The notes under the pieces are model-generated. The model saw only the letters and a program-made list of their open reading frames with translations, made no database searches and was not told where the DNA came from. A stretch of DNA of 6,762 nucleotides from Endomicrobiia bacterium (GTDB taxonomy: Bacteria; Elusimicrobiota; Endomicrobiia; Endomicrobiales; Endomicrobiaceae). Numbering within the stretch: the stretch's first letter is position 1; each line of letters opens with the position of its first letter. This document shows, piece after piece, positions 1 to 5,998 of the stretch. The stretch spans positions 1-6,762 of the forward strand of contig WQUP01000047.1 of the NCBI GenBank assembly GCA_009782015.1, written 5' to 3'. The translations under genes were made by a program, and so were the position numbers.

Positions 1-315
1 TCGATAAGAATACACAAAAACGCCGTTCAGAAACAGGTCTTCGACCTGTTGAATATTTCCGAAGAGTCGGCAAAAGAAAAGTTCGGATTTCTTTTGGACG
101 CTTTAACATACGGAGCTCCGCCGCACGGCGGCCTTGCCATCGGCTTTGACAGACTCTGCGCGCTTTTGGCCGGCGAAGAGTCAATAAGGGAAGTAGTAGC
201 TTTCCCTAAAACCCAAAAAGCGATATGCCCTCTTTCAAACGCCCCGGATGTTGTCAGCGAGAAACAATTGAAAGAGCTGGGAATAAGAGTCGTTGTGAAG
301 CAGGCGAAGAATTAA
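1..315 (+). CDS. aspS: Aspartyl-tRNA synthetase, C-terminal part (5' end outside window)
   Basis: This is the last 104 codons of a class II aspartyl-tRNA synthetase, the cytoplasmic enzyme that charges tRNA-Asp with aspartate using ATP. The frame is open from base 1, so the gene begins upstream; the TTG at 49 lies inside the domain and is not a start. Visible are the end of the catalytic core (SIRIH, where the family usually reads GGGSIRIH), the GAPPHGG segment, class II motif 3 (GLAIGFDRL, with the ATP-contacting Arg at residue 51 of the fragment), and the family tail AFPKTQ...[16 protein letters not shown]. The tail fits bacterial-type AspRS. Whether it is the discriminating or the Asp/Asn form cannot be told without the N-terminus. 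The stop codon TAA (313-315) is already part of the heptamer repeat that fills the next spacer. Identity is secure. Confidence 0.96.
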   Translation, partial: SIRIHKNAVQKQVFDLLNISEESAKEKFGFLLDALTYGAPPHGGLAIGFDRLCALLAGEESIREVVAFPKTQKAICPLSNAPDVVSEKQLKELGIRVVVKQAKN

Positions 316-398
316 TAGTTAATAGTGAATAGTTAATAGTTAACGACAAAGGCAAAAAACTATTCATTATTAATTATTAACTATTAACTGGTCGTTAA
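312..398. repeat. Heptamer-armed inverted repeat between aspS and phoH
   Basis: The left arm (312-346) is an imperfect tandem array of the 7-mer TTAATAG (variants TGAATAG, TTAACGA). The right arm (about 358-386) is the same array in reverse complement. Bases 312-334 pair with 358-380 over 23 positions, two of them G-U if read as RNA. A second match, TTAACGAC at 340-347 with GTCGTTAA at 391-398, links the loop to the bases just before the phoH ATG. The element starts on the aspS stop codon and ends one base before the phoH start. I see no convincing promoter in it and no U-tract typical of an intrinsic terminator. Confidence 0.85.
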
Positions 399-399
399 T

Positions 400-1338
400 A
401 TGGCTACCAAAAAAATATATCTTAACAACTCCGAAGAGGCGCTTGCGCTTTTGGGGAACAAAGACGAAAATATCCGTAAAATAGAAAATCTTTACGGCGT
501 GCAGATTTTTGCGCGTCAGGATGCGGGAAGCGGAGTGTTTACCATTTCCGTGCGCGGCAGCGGACCGAAAGCCGACAAGGCTGTCAGAGAGATAGAGTTT
601 TTGCGCGACAATGCCAGAGGGCTGAACTGCGTTCTTCCGGTTTACAGCCAGAAAAACGACAGTTCGTCCAATGACTATCTCTACACTTCTTACAGCGGCA
701 GGATGATAACCCCGCGCTCAAATAACCAGAAAAAGTATATAGAAGCGATTTTTAAAGACGATATGGTTTTTGCCATAGGCCCGGCAGGCACGGGAAAAAC
801 TTTTCTTGCCGTGGCGTGCGCGCTGAAGATGCTCAGGCAGGGCTCTATATCGAAAATAGTTCTGACGCGCCCCGTTGTTGAAGCCGGCGAAAAACTCGGC
901 TTTCTGCCGGGCGATTTATACGAAAAAATAAACCCGTACCTGAGGCCGCTCTACGACGCTTTTTATTACATGCTCGGAGCCGAGAGATTTAAAGCGCTCA
1001 AAGACGACGAAACAATAGAAATAGTTCCGCTGGCATATATGAGGGGAAGAACAATAGAAAAAGCCTTCATCATACTCGACGAAGCGCAAAACACGACTTC
1101 CGAACAGATGAAGATGTTTCTAACCAGAATGGGCATAGGGAGCAAAATAATAGTTTCCGGAGACAAAACTCAGATAGACATAGCTTCGCCCAAACAATCC
1201 GGACTTATCTCCGCCGAAAAAATATTGAAAACCATAGACGCCATATCTTTCGTCTATTTCGATAAAAACGACATTGTCAGGCACAAGCTCGTAAAAGACA
1301 TAGTAAAAGCATACGAGGGGAAGACGGCAGATGCATAG
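400..1338 (+). CDS. phoH: PhoH-like (YbeZ family) ATPase
   Basis: A 312-residue cytoplasmic P-loop NTPase of the PhoH/YbeZ family, close to the usual length of about 310-350. Residues 1-75 form the N-terminal PhoH domain, in which a nucleic-acid-binding KH-like fold is expected. The ATPase domain runs from about 105 to 305, with Walker A GPAGTGKT at 127-134, the conserved TRPVVEAGEKLGFLPGD stretch at 156-172, RGRT at 215-218, Walker B FIILDEAQN at 223-231 and SGDKTQID at 253-260. In E. coli the homologue YbeZ is a partner of YbeY in rRNA maturation, and a helicase activity has been proposed for the family. ybeY lies two genes downstream, which supports that pairing. The ATG at 400 gives the expected family N-terminus, but no Shine-Dalgarno precedes it because the spacer repeat runs up to the start. 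The biochemical role is less certain than the family. Confidence 0.95.
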   Translation: MATKKIYLNNSEEALALLGNKDENIRKIENLYGVQIFARQDAGSGVFTISVRGSGPKADKAVREIEFLRDNARGLNCVLPVYSQKNDSSSNDYLYTSYSGRMITPRSNNQKKYIEAIFKDDMVFAIGPAGTGKTFLAVACALKMLRQGSISKIVLTRPVVEAGEKLGFLPGDLYEKINPYLRPLYDAFYYMLGAERFKALKDDETIEIVPLAYMRGRTIEKAFIILDEAQNTTSEQMKMFLTRMGIGSKIIVSGDKTQIDIASPKQSGLISAEKILKTIDAISFVYFDKNDIVRHKLVKDIVKAYEGKTADA

Positions 1339-1440
1339 GTTGTCATACCGGCAAAAGCCGGTATCCATGTTTGCAGTAAAGACATAAGGAATAAAAATTT
1401 TTTAGTAACAATAGATACCGGCTTTCGCCGGTATGACAAC
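1339..1440. repeat. REPIN-like pair of inverted CCGGC hairpins between phoH and pgpH
   Basis: Two 27-bp units face each other, at 1339-1365 and 1414-1440. They are reverse complements except at one position. Each is itself a hairpin: ATACCGGC-AAAA-GCCGGTAT on the left and ATACCGGC-TTTC-GCCGGTAT on the right. The 48-bp interior is AT-rich. Units of the kind GTCATnCCGGCnnnnGCCGGnAT are a common dispersed palindrome type in bacterial genomes, and the facing arrangement is that of a REPIN, usually moved by a RAYT (TnpA-REP) transposase, which is not in this window. Unlike the other spacers, this one has no 7-mer or 8-mer arms. The right half is followed by a small hairpin (ACAAC-CAA-GTTGT, 1436-1448) and five Ts (1449-1453), so weak termination or attenuation ahead of pgpH is possible. 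Confidence 0.88.
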
Positions 1441-1468
1441 CAAGTTGTTTTTTATAGTCTGTCACTAT

Positions 1469-1474
1469 GAGGGG
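1469..1474 (+). promoter_or_regulatory. Ribosome binding site deciding the pgpH start
   Basis: GAGGGG at 1469-1474 is followed by AAAA and then ATG at 1479. The GAGG core ends six bases before that ATG, a good Shine-Dalgarno distance. An in-frame ATG at 1467 overlaps this site and has no Shine-Dalgarno of its own, so 1479 is the more likely start. Confidence 0.7.
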
Positions 1475-1478
1475 AAAA

Positions 1479-2954
1479 ATGAATCTGTATGACAAAGCAA
1501 GACATTGGATAAGGGCAGTGCTTCTTTCCATCGCAAAAGATCTGGGCGCGGAAAAAAGGCATGGGCCCGCCATCCGCAGTTCAAACAATATTTTTTCAAG
1601 TGAAATTAAAATTCCGGTTGCCGTTTCCGTAGTCATAACGGTTGCGGCGGCTTACTGTATGTTTGTTATGGGCATAGGATTGAGCTATAAAACGATGATT
1701 TCCGTAGCGATTTTCACGTTTGCGGCCGTGGCGTTTTTCGTTATTCACACCAGAAAAAAGGAAGGAGATATACTGACGGACAACGACGCCGTGGTATTGA
1801 TGTGTCTTCTGTTCATACTCGGCATTCTCGTGCTTCAGATATCAAAAGAGTATCTGAGTTCGCTTATCTTCCCGATTTCAGCATTCGTCATGATGGCGTC
1901 TATGCTTTTGTCGAAGAGAATAGGGCTTTTATACGCCGTTATGCTGAGCATTTTTGCCGGCATGCTTGACGGGATGCGCTTTGACGGCTTCCTTATTATG
2001 TTCTGCAGCGGAATATTCGCCGCGTTTGAGAGCGGAAAAATCGTAAGAAGGGCGGATTTCATAAATACGGGCATCAAAGTCGTTGCGGTAAACGCAGCGG
2101 TAATTTCGATGTTTTACCTTTTACATGTCTATCTCGCGGAGCAGTATTACAAAAACCTCTGGTACGGCGTTTTAAACGGTGCGTTTGCCGTCGTAATGAT
2201 GCTTGCGTTCATGCCTCTGTTTGAGAAGCTCTTCTCAAGAACGACAAACATAAAACTGATAGAGCTTGCCGACTTCAATAACCCTCTTTTAAAAAGGCTT
2301 ATGCTTGAGGCTCCCGGAACTTACCATCACTCTCTTATGACTGCCGCGATAGCCGAGCAGGCTGCGGACGCGATAGGCGAGAATCCGCTTTTGGCAAGAG
2401 TATGCTCGTATTACCACGATATAGGCAAACTTAAAAATCCGGAATATTTCATAGAAAATCAGGGTGCGTCCCAGAACCCTCACGATCCGCTTACGCCGAC
2501 GATGTCTAGTCTGATTCTGGCGTCTCACGTAAAGGACGGCATATCTCTGGCAAAAAAATATAACGTCGATAAAAACATAATAGACGCCATAGAGCAGCAC
2601 CACGGAACGACCATGATGTATTTTTTCTACCATAAAGCTTTGGAAGCCAATAAAGAAACCGAAGTCGAGACTTTCAGATATCCTGGGCCCAGGCCAAAAA
2701 CCAAAACGGCCGCGATAGTGATGATCGCCGATTCCGTCGAAGCTGCCTGCCGCGCCTTAGAAGAGCCGACCGCCGTAAGAATAAGGGAAACTGTTGAAAA
2801 GGTTATAAACAATAAGTTTACCGACGAGCAGTTTTCCGACTGCCCCATAACGTTTAAAGATCTGCACCTTATAAGAGACAGCGTTACCGCTACGCTTATA
2901 AGCATATATCACGCGAGGATAGAGTACAAAGAAACGACAAGTAACGGCAATTAA
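1479..2954 (+). CDS. pgpH: 7TM-HD family phosphodiesterase (PgpH/YqfF type, probable c-di-AMP hydrolase) lacking the usual ectodomain
   Basis: An inner-membrane protein of 491 residues counted from the ATG at 1479 (495 from 1467). The hydrophobic profile gives about eight membrane segments (roughly 46-68, 72-90, 104-121, 126-146, 148-165, 170-183, 198-220 and 227-250). Loops after every second segment carry Lys/Arg, placing the N-terminus and HD domain in the cytoplasm. The HD domain (about 260-485) opens with the PgpH hallmark LELADFNNPLLKRLMLEAPGTYHHS-type region. It keeps all expected metal ligands: H284, H313-D314 (HDIG), H350, H374-H375 and D418. Characterised members (Listeria PgpH, Bacillus YqfF) hydrolyse c-di-AMP to pApA. 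Those proteins are about 700 residues long, with a 7TMR-HDED ectodomain between the first and second membrane segments. Here that gap is only about five residues. The family call is firm; the c-di-AMP substrate is inferred. The stop codon lies in the next repeat. Confidence 0.9.
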   Translation: MNLYDKARHWIRAVLLSIAKDLGAEKRHGPAIRSSNNIFSSEIKIPVAVSVVITVAAAYCMFVMGIGLSYKTMISVAIFTFAAVAFFVIHTRKKEGDILTDNDAVVLMCLLFILGILVLQISKEYLSSLIFPISAFVMMASMLLSKRIGLLYAVMLSIFAGMLDGMRFDGFLIMFCSGIFAAFESGKIVRRADFINTGIKVVAVNAAVISMFYLLHVYLAEQYYKNLWYGVLNGAFAVVMMLAFMPLFEKLFSRTTNIKLIELADFNNPLLKRLMLEAPGTYHHSLMTAAIAEQAADAIGENPLLARVCSYYHDIGKLKNPEYFIENQGASQNPHDPLTPTMSSLILASHVKDGISLAKKYNVDKNIIDAIEQHHGTTMMYFFYHKALEANKETEVETFRYPGPRPKTKTAAIVMIADSVEAACRALEEPTAVRIRETVEKVINNKFTDEQFSDCPITFKDLHLIRDSVTATLISIYHARIEYKETTSNGN

Positions 2955-3064
2955 TAGTTAATAATGAATAATTAATAAAGTTTGTCATTCTGCGCGAAGT
3001 CGCAGAATCTATAAAAATTGCGGGCTTAGCCCGCTCCAAAACTATTAATTATTAATTTAATTAA
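2951..3064. repeat. Heptamer-armed composite repeat between pgpH and ybeY
   Basis: The left arm (2951-2977) is a 7-bp array (AATTAAT, AGTTAAT, AATGAAT units) containing the pgpH stop. The right arm (about 3042-3064) is its reverse complement, with AATAATTAATA at 2967-2977 pairing with 3043-3053. The core holds two further hairpins. One is ATTCTGCG/CGCAGAAT (2987-2994 with 3001-3008), inside a GTCATTCTGCGCGAAG unit that resembles a widespread bacterial dispersed palindrome. The other is GCGGGC-TTA-GCCCGC (3020-3034). Neither is followed by a T-run, so terminator function is not supported. The right arm ends a few bases before the ybeY ATG and leaves no room for a clear Shine-Dalgarno. Confidence 0.85.
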
Positions 3065-3065
3065 A

Positions 3066-3476
3066 ATGAAAACCATAAATTTCACCAACTTTCCAAAGCC
3101 TTACTTGCCTGCCTTAAAAAAGGCCGCATTGCTCGCGCTTAAGGCCGAAAAAATAAAAAAGTGCGAGATCAATTTTATTATGGTTTCCGATGCGGAAATA
3201 AAGAAACTCAACGTGAAATACAGGAAAGTCAGGCGCATCACTGACGTGATCTCTTTTCTCGTGGTTCCGGAGAGCATGACGGGCGACATATACATATCCG
3301 AAGGCCGCTCTCGCAGGCAGGCTGAGAAGTATGCAAATACATGGCAACAGGAGCTTGCGTATCTCGTAATACACGGCATTTTGCATCTTTGCGGATATAG
3401 CGATTACGACCCGAAAAATAAAACCGAAATGTTTGCCGTACAGGATAAAATATTTAAATGCTTATTTTCATCGTAG
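3066..3476 (+). CDS. ybeY: Endoribonuclease / rRNA maturation factor YbeY, Asp-type metal site
   Basis: A 136-residue cytoplasmic UPF0054/YbeY protein, slightly short for a family usually around 150. YbeY acts in 16S rRNA 3'-end maturation and late 30S ribosome quality control. Seen here are the VSDAEIKKLNVKYR segment (40-53), TDVISF (59-64, with Leu where the family has Pro next), GDIYIS (73-78) and the metal-binding stretch HGILHLCGYSD at 103-113. The family pattern is HGxLHLxGYDH, with three His ligands. H103 and H107 are present, but the third position is D113. As I recall, Bacteroidetes YbeY proteins also have Asp here (GYKD), so this is probably a natural variant rather than decay. The C-terminal MF-x-x-QDKIF matches the usual helix after the site. 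No Shine-Dalgarno is apparent. The end overlaps the next gene by 19 bases, suggesting translational coupling. Confidence 0.93.
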   Translation: MKTINFTNFPKPYLPALKKAALLALKAEKIKKCEINFIMVSDAEIKKLNVKYRKVRRITDVISFLVVPESMTGDIYISEGRSRRQAEKYANTWQQELAYLVIHGILHLCGYSDYDPKNKTEMFAVQDKIFKCLFSS

Positions 3477-4459
3477 AACTCATACTGCTTTTTCTGCTTC
3501 TCTTAATTTCGGCCTGGATTTCCGGGGCAGAAATGGGGATAACCAGCCTTACAAAATACAGAGTTAAAAAACTTATAGTGCAAAAGCCCCGTCTTTCCGG
3601 CATGCTTTCCGCGTGGCTTGAATCGCCGTATTATCTTCTTACCGTGATGCTCACCGTAAGCGTTATAGTGGATATGTGCATAAGCTTTTTGACGAGCGCC
3701 GTTATGATCGGCATCTTTTCCATGGTTCACAGGCATGCCGCGGAAATAACCGCGTGGATTGTAACTTCTTTTACGCTGCTAATTTTCTGCGAGATAGTGC
3801 CTAAACTTTATGCACGGGCAAACTCAGAAAAATTTACGGTTTTTTCAATCCCGTTTCTTTCAGGCATCGAGAAAATATTTAAGCCCGTTCTCTTTCCCGT
3901 TATAAAAATTACGGAATTTCTCTCGCCGAAAAGCTCGGTCGTTTCGTCAAACGAGCTCAGCAAGGAAGAGATTCATACGCTTCTTGCCGAAGGCGGCAAT
4001 ACCGGCGCCATAGATAAAGATACCAGCAGCATGCTTGAAAGGACGATGCGTTTCGGAGAGCTTGCCGTCAAAAGAATAATGACTCCGTTTGCCGACATAG
4101 AATCGGTCGATTTATCTTTGGACGAAGAAGAGTTTTTGGATAAAGCCGTGGAAACTTCAAGAAGCCGCATACCCGTTTACGTAAAATCAAAAGACAACAT
4201 AATAGGCTACATCCATATAAAAGACATTTTATCGGCGTGGCAGGAGAATAAAGGCCGTTTCGTGAGATCTACGCTAAAGCCCCCGTATTTTGTCAGCGAG
4301 GATAAAAAAATAAGCGGCCTCCTGAAAGAGTTTCAGGAGGGAAAGACCCACATGGCTTTTGTCAAAGATAAAAACGACAACATAACCGGAATGGCGACCC
4401 TGGAAGATATTCTGGAAGAGGTAGTAGGCGAAATACTTGACGAGTACGAGCTGGAGTAA
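3458..4459 (+). CDS. CNNM (DUF21) + CBS-pair membrane protein, short form without CorC_HlyC domain
   Basis: A 333-residue inner-membrane protein of the CNNM/CorC (hemolysin-like, TlyC) family, whose members are linked to Mg2+ or other divalent-cation export. The DUF21 transmembrane domain covers about 1-155: SGAEMGITSL at 22-31 after TM1, further segments near 58-90 and 97-113, and FCEIVPK at 110-116. A Bateman module follows, with CBS1 about 205-260 (IMTPFADI, SRIPVY, IIGYIHIKDIL) and CBS2 about 268-325 (ending ATLEDILEEVVGEILDEY). The protein stops there, so the C-terminal CorC_HlyC domain is absent. IMTPFADI has Phe where the family usually has Arg (TPRTDI). The ATG at 3458 lies inside ybeY and yields a complete TM1; a weak AGGA lies at 3442-3445. 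ybeY followed by a corC homologue is a familiar context (ybeY-ybeX). Ion specificity cannot be read from sequence. Confidence 0.9.
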   Translation: MLIFIVELILLFLLLLISAWISGAEMGITSLTKYRVKKLIVQKPRLSGMLSAWLESPYYLLTVMLTVSVIVDMCISFLTSAVMIGIFSMVHRHAAEITAWIVTSFTLLIFCEIVPKLYARANSEKFTVFSIPFLSGIEKIFKPVLFPVIKITEFLSPKSSVVSSNELSKEEIHTLLAEGGNTGAIDKDTSSMLERTMRFGELAVKRIMTPFADIESVDLSLDEEEFLDKAVETSRSRIPVYVKSKDNIIGYIHIKDILSAWQENKGRFVRSTLKPPYFVSEDKKISGLLKEFQEGKTHMAFVKDKNDNITGMATLEDILEEVVGEILDEYELE

Positions 4460-4462
4460 CCG

Positions 4463-4606
4463 GAAGCTTGGAGGGCTTGGAAGTTTAGAAGTTTGGTAAA
4501 GCCAAAAAGCCGTAAATTCCCCTTTATCTAAAGGGGTGTCAGGCATAGCCTGACGGGGTATGGACGTTGCTAAACTTCCAAACTTCTAATCATCCAAACT
4601 TCAGCT
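4463..4606. repeat. Octamer-armed composite repeat between the two CNNM/CBS genes
   Basis: This occupies most of the 157-bp spacer. Both arms are built from an 8-bp motif (GAAGTTTA/GAAGTTTG). The left arm is 4463-4501 and the right arm, inverted, is about 4566-4606; TTAGAAGTTTGG at 4485-4496 pairs exactly with 4578-4589. The core carries two hairpins side by side: CCCCTTT-ATCT-AAAGGGG (4519-4536) and GTCAGGC-ATA-GCCTGAC (4538-4554). The right arm, starting GTTGCTAAACTT at 4566, is shared with the repeat after recO (6705 onward). There is no good promoter and no hairpin followed by a T-tract in the sense direction. Confidence 0.85.
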
Positions 4607-4616
4607 TTTAAAAAAA

Positions 4617-5882
4617 ATGATAACACTTATAATATTTAAAACCATCGTTTTGCTTTTCCTTTTAGCCGTTTTGGGCTTCTTTAACGGAGCCGAAACGGCT
4701 ATCACCAGCCTTTCCTCAGCGTATTTGAGAAGAGCGAAAGAAAATCAGATAAGAAATTACCAATACATAGTTTTCTGGGAAACGCATACGGACGAGATTA
4801 TCACGGCCATGATAGTGGGAATGAATCTTTCCGTCGTTGGCATGGGCGTGATTTCGGCTTCTCTGGTTCTGGATATCGCGGAGATTTATCCGCAAAATGC
4901 CGGTATTTTAAAACTTGCCGTTCCTATGGCGTCCATCGCGCTGGCTTTGATATTCGGCAATGTTTTTCCTAAAACTCTGGCAAGATACAACGCGGAAAAG
5001 ATGGGGCTTTCCGTGCTTCCGTTTGTGGTAAAATTCGCAAAGAGAATAAAGTTTATCCTCAGGCTGTTATCCGGAATAGCAAACGCCATAGTGAGAATAT
5101 TCTCCAAAAAAAGAGAGACCCTTTCCGTAAAAGCCGACGAAATAGATTTCCTGCTTTCAAACAAAAGCACCTCTCCTCTTCCGGCGGATTCCAGAGAACT
5201 CGTAAGCAACATTATGGACTTTTCTGAAAGAAGAATTTCGCAGGTGATGGTGCCGCGCTCGGAAATTTTCGCCGTGAACATCGCAGATAAAAAAGAAGAT
5301 ATTATCAAAAGCATTATCGAGAATAAGTATTCAAGAGTTCCGGTCTATAAAGGCAATTTGAACAATATTCTCGGAATAATTTACAGCAAAGATCTGGCAG
5401 CCGCATGGCGCAGCTCAGAGATAATAGTCCTTGAAGATTTGATTAGGCCGGCTCATTATGTTCCCGAAAGCGCGAAAATCAACAAAATGCTCAAGGAGTT
5501 TAAGACAGGACACCACCACATAGCCGTAGTAGTGGACGAATTCGGCTCTACCATAGGCATCGCTTCCATAGAAGACCTGCTTGAAGAAATAGTCGGCGAA
5601 GTCTGGGACGAATACGACATGAAAGAAAAATCCGCAGTTGAAATGGACGACGGATCATATCTCATACAGGCAAACGAACCCGTGCTTAACGTAAATAACG
5701 ATCTCGGGCTTGGCATTCCCGAAGACGACTTTACGACAGTCAACGGATGGATACTCGAAATATTCGGCAGAATCCCCGAAGCCGGCGAAAAAACAATTTG
5801 GAAAGAGTGGGAAATAGAGATACAAGACGCAGGCCAAAAACGGGTGAACAGAATCATACTCAGAAAGACAGTTAAAAGTTAA
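4617..5882 (+). CDS. CNNM (DUF21) + CBS-pair + CorC_HlyC membrane protein, full-length CorC-like transporter
   Basis: A 421-residue paralogue of the preceding gene with the complete family architecture. The DUF21 transmembrane domain (about 1-160) has NGAETAITSLS at 23-33, GMNL at 68-71 and FGNVFPKTLA at 113-122. CBS1 spans about 208-262 (VMVPRSEIFAV, SRVPVY, ILGIIYSKDL) and CBS2 about 272-330 (VVVDEFGSTIGIASIEDLLEEIVGEVWDEYD-type ending). A CorC_HlyC domain covers about 340-418 (DGSYLIQA...TVNGWILEIFGRIPEAGE). Such proteins are dimeric inner-membrane cation transporters or efflux regulators, with CBS domains that bind ATP-Mg. Position 115 is Asn where the family usually has Glu (G-E-x-x-P-K). 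The ATG at 4617 begins directly before TM1; the A-rich run upstream gives no Shine-Dalgarno. The last codons (VKS-stop) are repeat units of the next spacer. Tandem duplication followed by divergence is likely. Confidence 0.93.
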   Translation: MITLIIFKTIVLLFLLAVLGFFNGAETAITSLSSAYLRRAKENQIRNYQYIVFWETHTDEIITAMIVGMNLSVVGMGVISASLVLDIAEIYPQNAGILKLAVPMASIALALIFGNVFPKTLARYNAEKMGLSVLPFVVKFAKRIKFILRLLSGIANAIVRIFSKKRETLSVKADEIDFLLSNKSTSPLPADSRELVSNIMDFSERRISQVMVPRSEIFAVNIADKKEDIIKSIIENKYSRVPVYKGNLNNILGIIYSKDLAAAWRSSEIIVLEDLIRPAHYVPESAKINKMLKEFKTGHHHIAVVVDEFGSTIGIASIEDLLEEIVGEVWDEYDMKEKSAVEMDDGSYLIQANEPVLNVNNDLGLGIPEDDFTTVNGWILEIFGRIPEAGEKTIWKEWEIEIQDAGQKRVNRIILRKTVKS

Positions 5883-5987
5883 TAGTGAATAATTAATAAT
5901 TAACGGCATGCAACCCCTTAATTCTCTCCCTGCAGGGAGAGGAAAGCTGTTGCCGTTAACTATTAATTATTCATTATTAACTATTAC
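5871..5987. repeat. Heptamer-armed inverted repeat with palindromic core between the second CNNM/CBS gene and recO
   Basis: Five 7-mers in a row (GTTAAAA, GTTAATA, GTGAATA, ATTAATA, ATTAACG) run from 5871, inside the end of the upstream gene, to 5905. The arm 5879-5908 is the reverse complement of 5951-5980 at 28 of 30 positions, with the inner ends reading TTAACGGCA and TGCCGTTAA. The core contains a perfect 18-bp palindrome, CTCTCCCTGCAGGGAGAG, at 5924-5941. The whole can fold as one long hairpin with a second hairpin at its tip. It looks like a small MITE-like palindromic element, but no target-site duplication is obvious. Confidence 0.88.
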
Positions 5988-5988
5988 T

Positions 5989-5993
5989 TGAGG
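5989..5993 (+). promoter_or_regulatory. Ribosome binding site of recO
   Basis: TGAGG at 5989-5993 lies five bases before the ATG at 5999. It is one of only two clear Shine-Dalgarno sites in the window, and it sits just outside the right repeat arm, supporting the chosen start. Confidence 0.65.
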
Positions 5994-5998
5994 TTTAA

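Noticed and set aside
49..315. A separate 88-residue gene starting at TTG 49
   Set aside because: The same frame is open to base 1 and reads as AspRS (SIRIHKN...), so this is the interior of aspS.
312..398. A CRISPR array or rho-independent terminator in the tandem arms
   Set aside because: The 7-bp units are contiguous with no spacers, ruling out CRISPR. The stem is AT-only and lacks a downstream T-run, which argues against a standard terminator.
1371..1397. A sigma-70-like promoter (TTGCAG, then TAAAAA) inside the phoH-pgpH spacer
   Set aside because: The spacing is 15 bp and both boxes are poor matches in an AT-rich stretch, so I cannot support it.
1467..1478. ATG at 1467 as the pgpH start
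   Set aside because: It overlaps the GAGGGG that serves the ATG at 1479 and has no ribosome site of its own. It remains a possible alternative adding four residues.
4886..5314. A 142-codon open frame on the minus strand
   Set aside because: It lies wholly inside the second CNNM/CBS gene, matches no recognisable protein and is a frame shadow. The same holds for the other minus-strand frames.
5871..5987. An insertion sequence or truncated transposase in the spacer before recO
   Set aside because: The element is about 110 bp, has no coding capacity and shows no clear target-site duplication. At most it is a non-autonomous palindrome.
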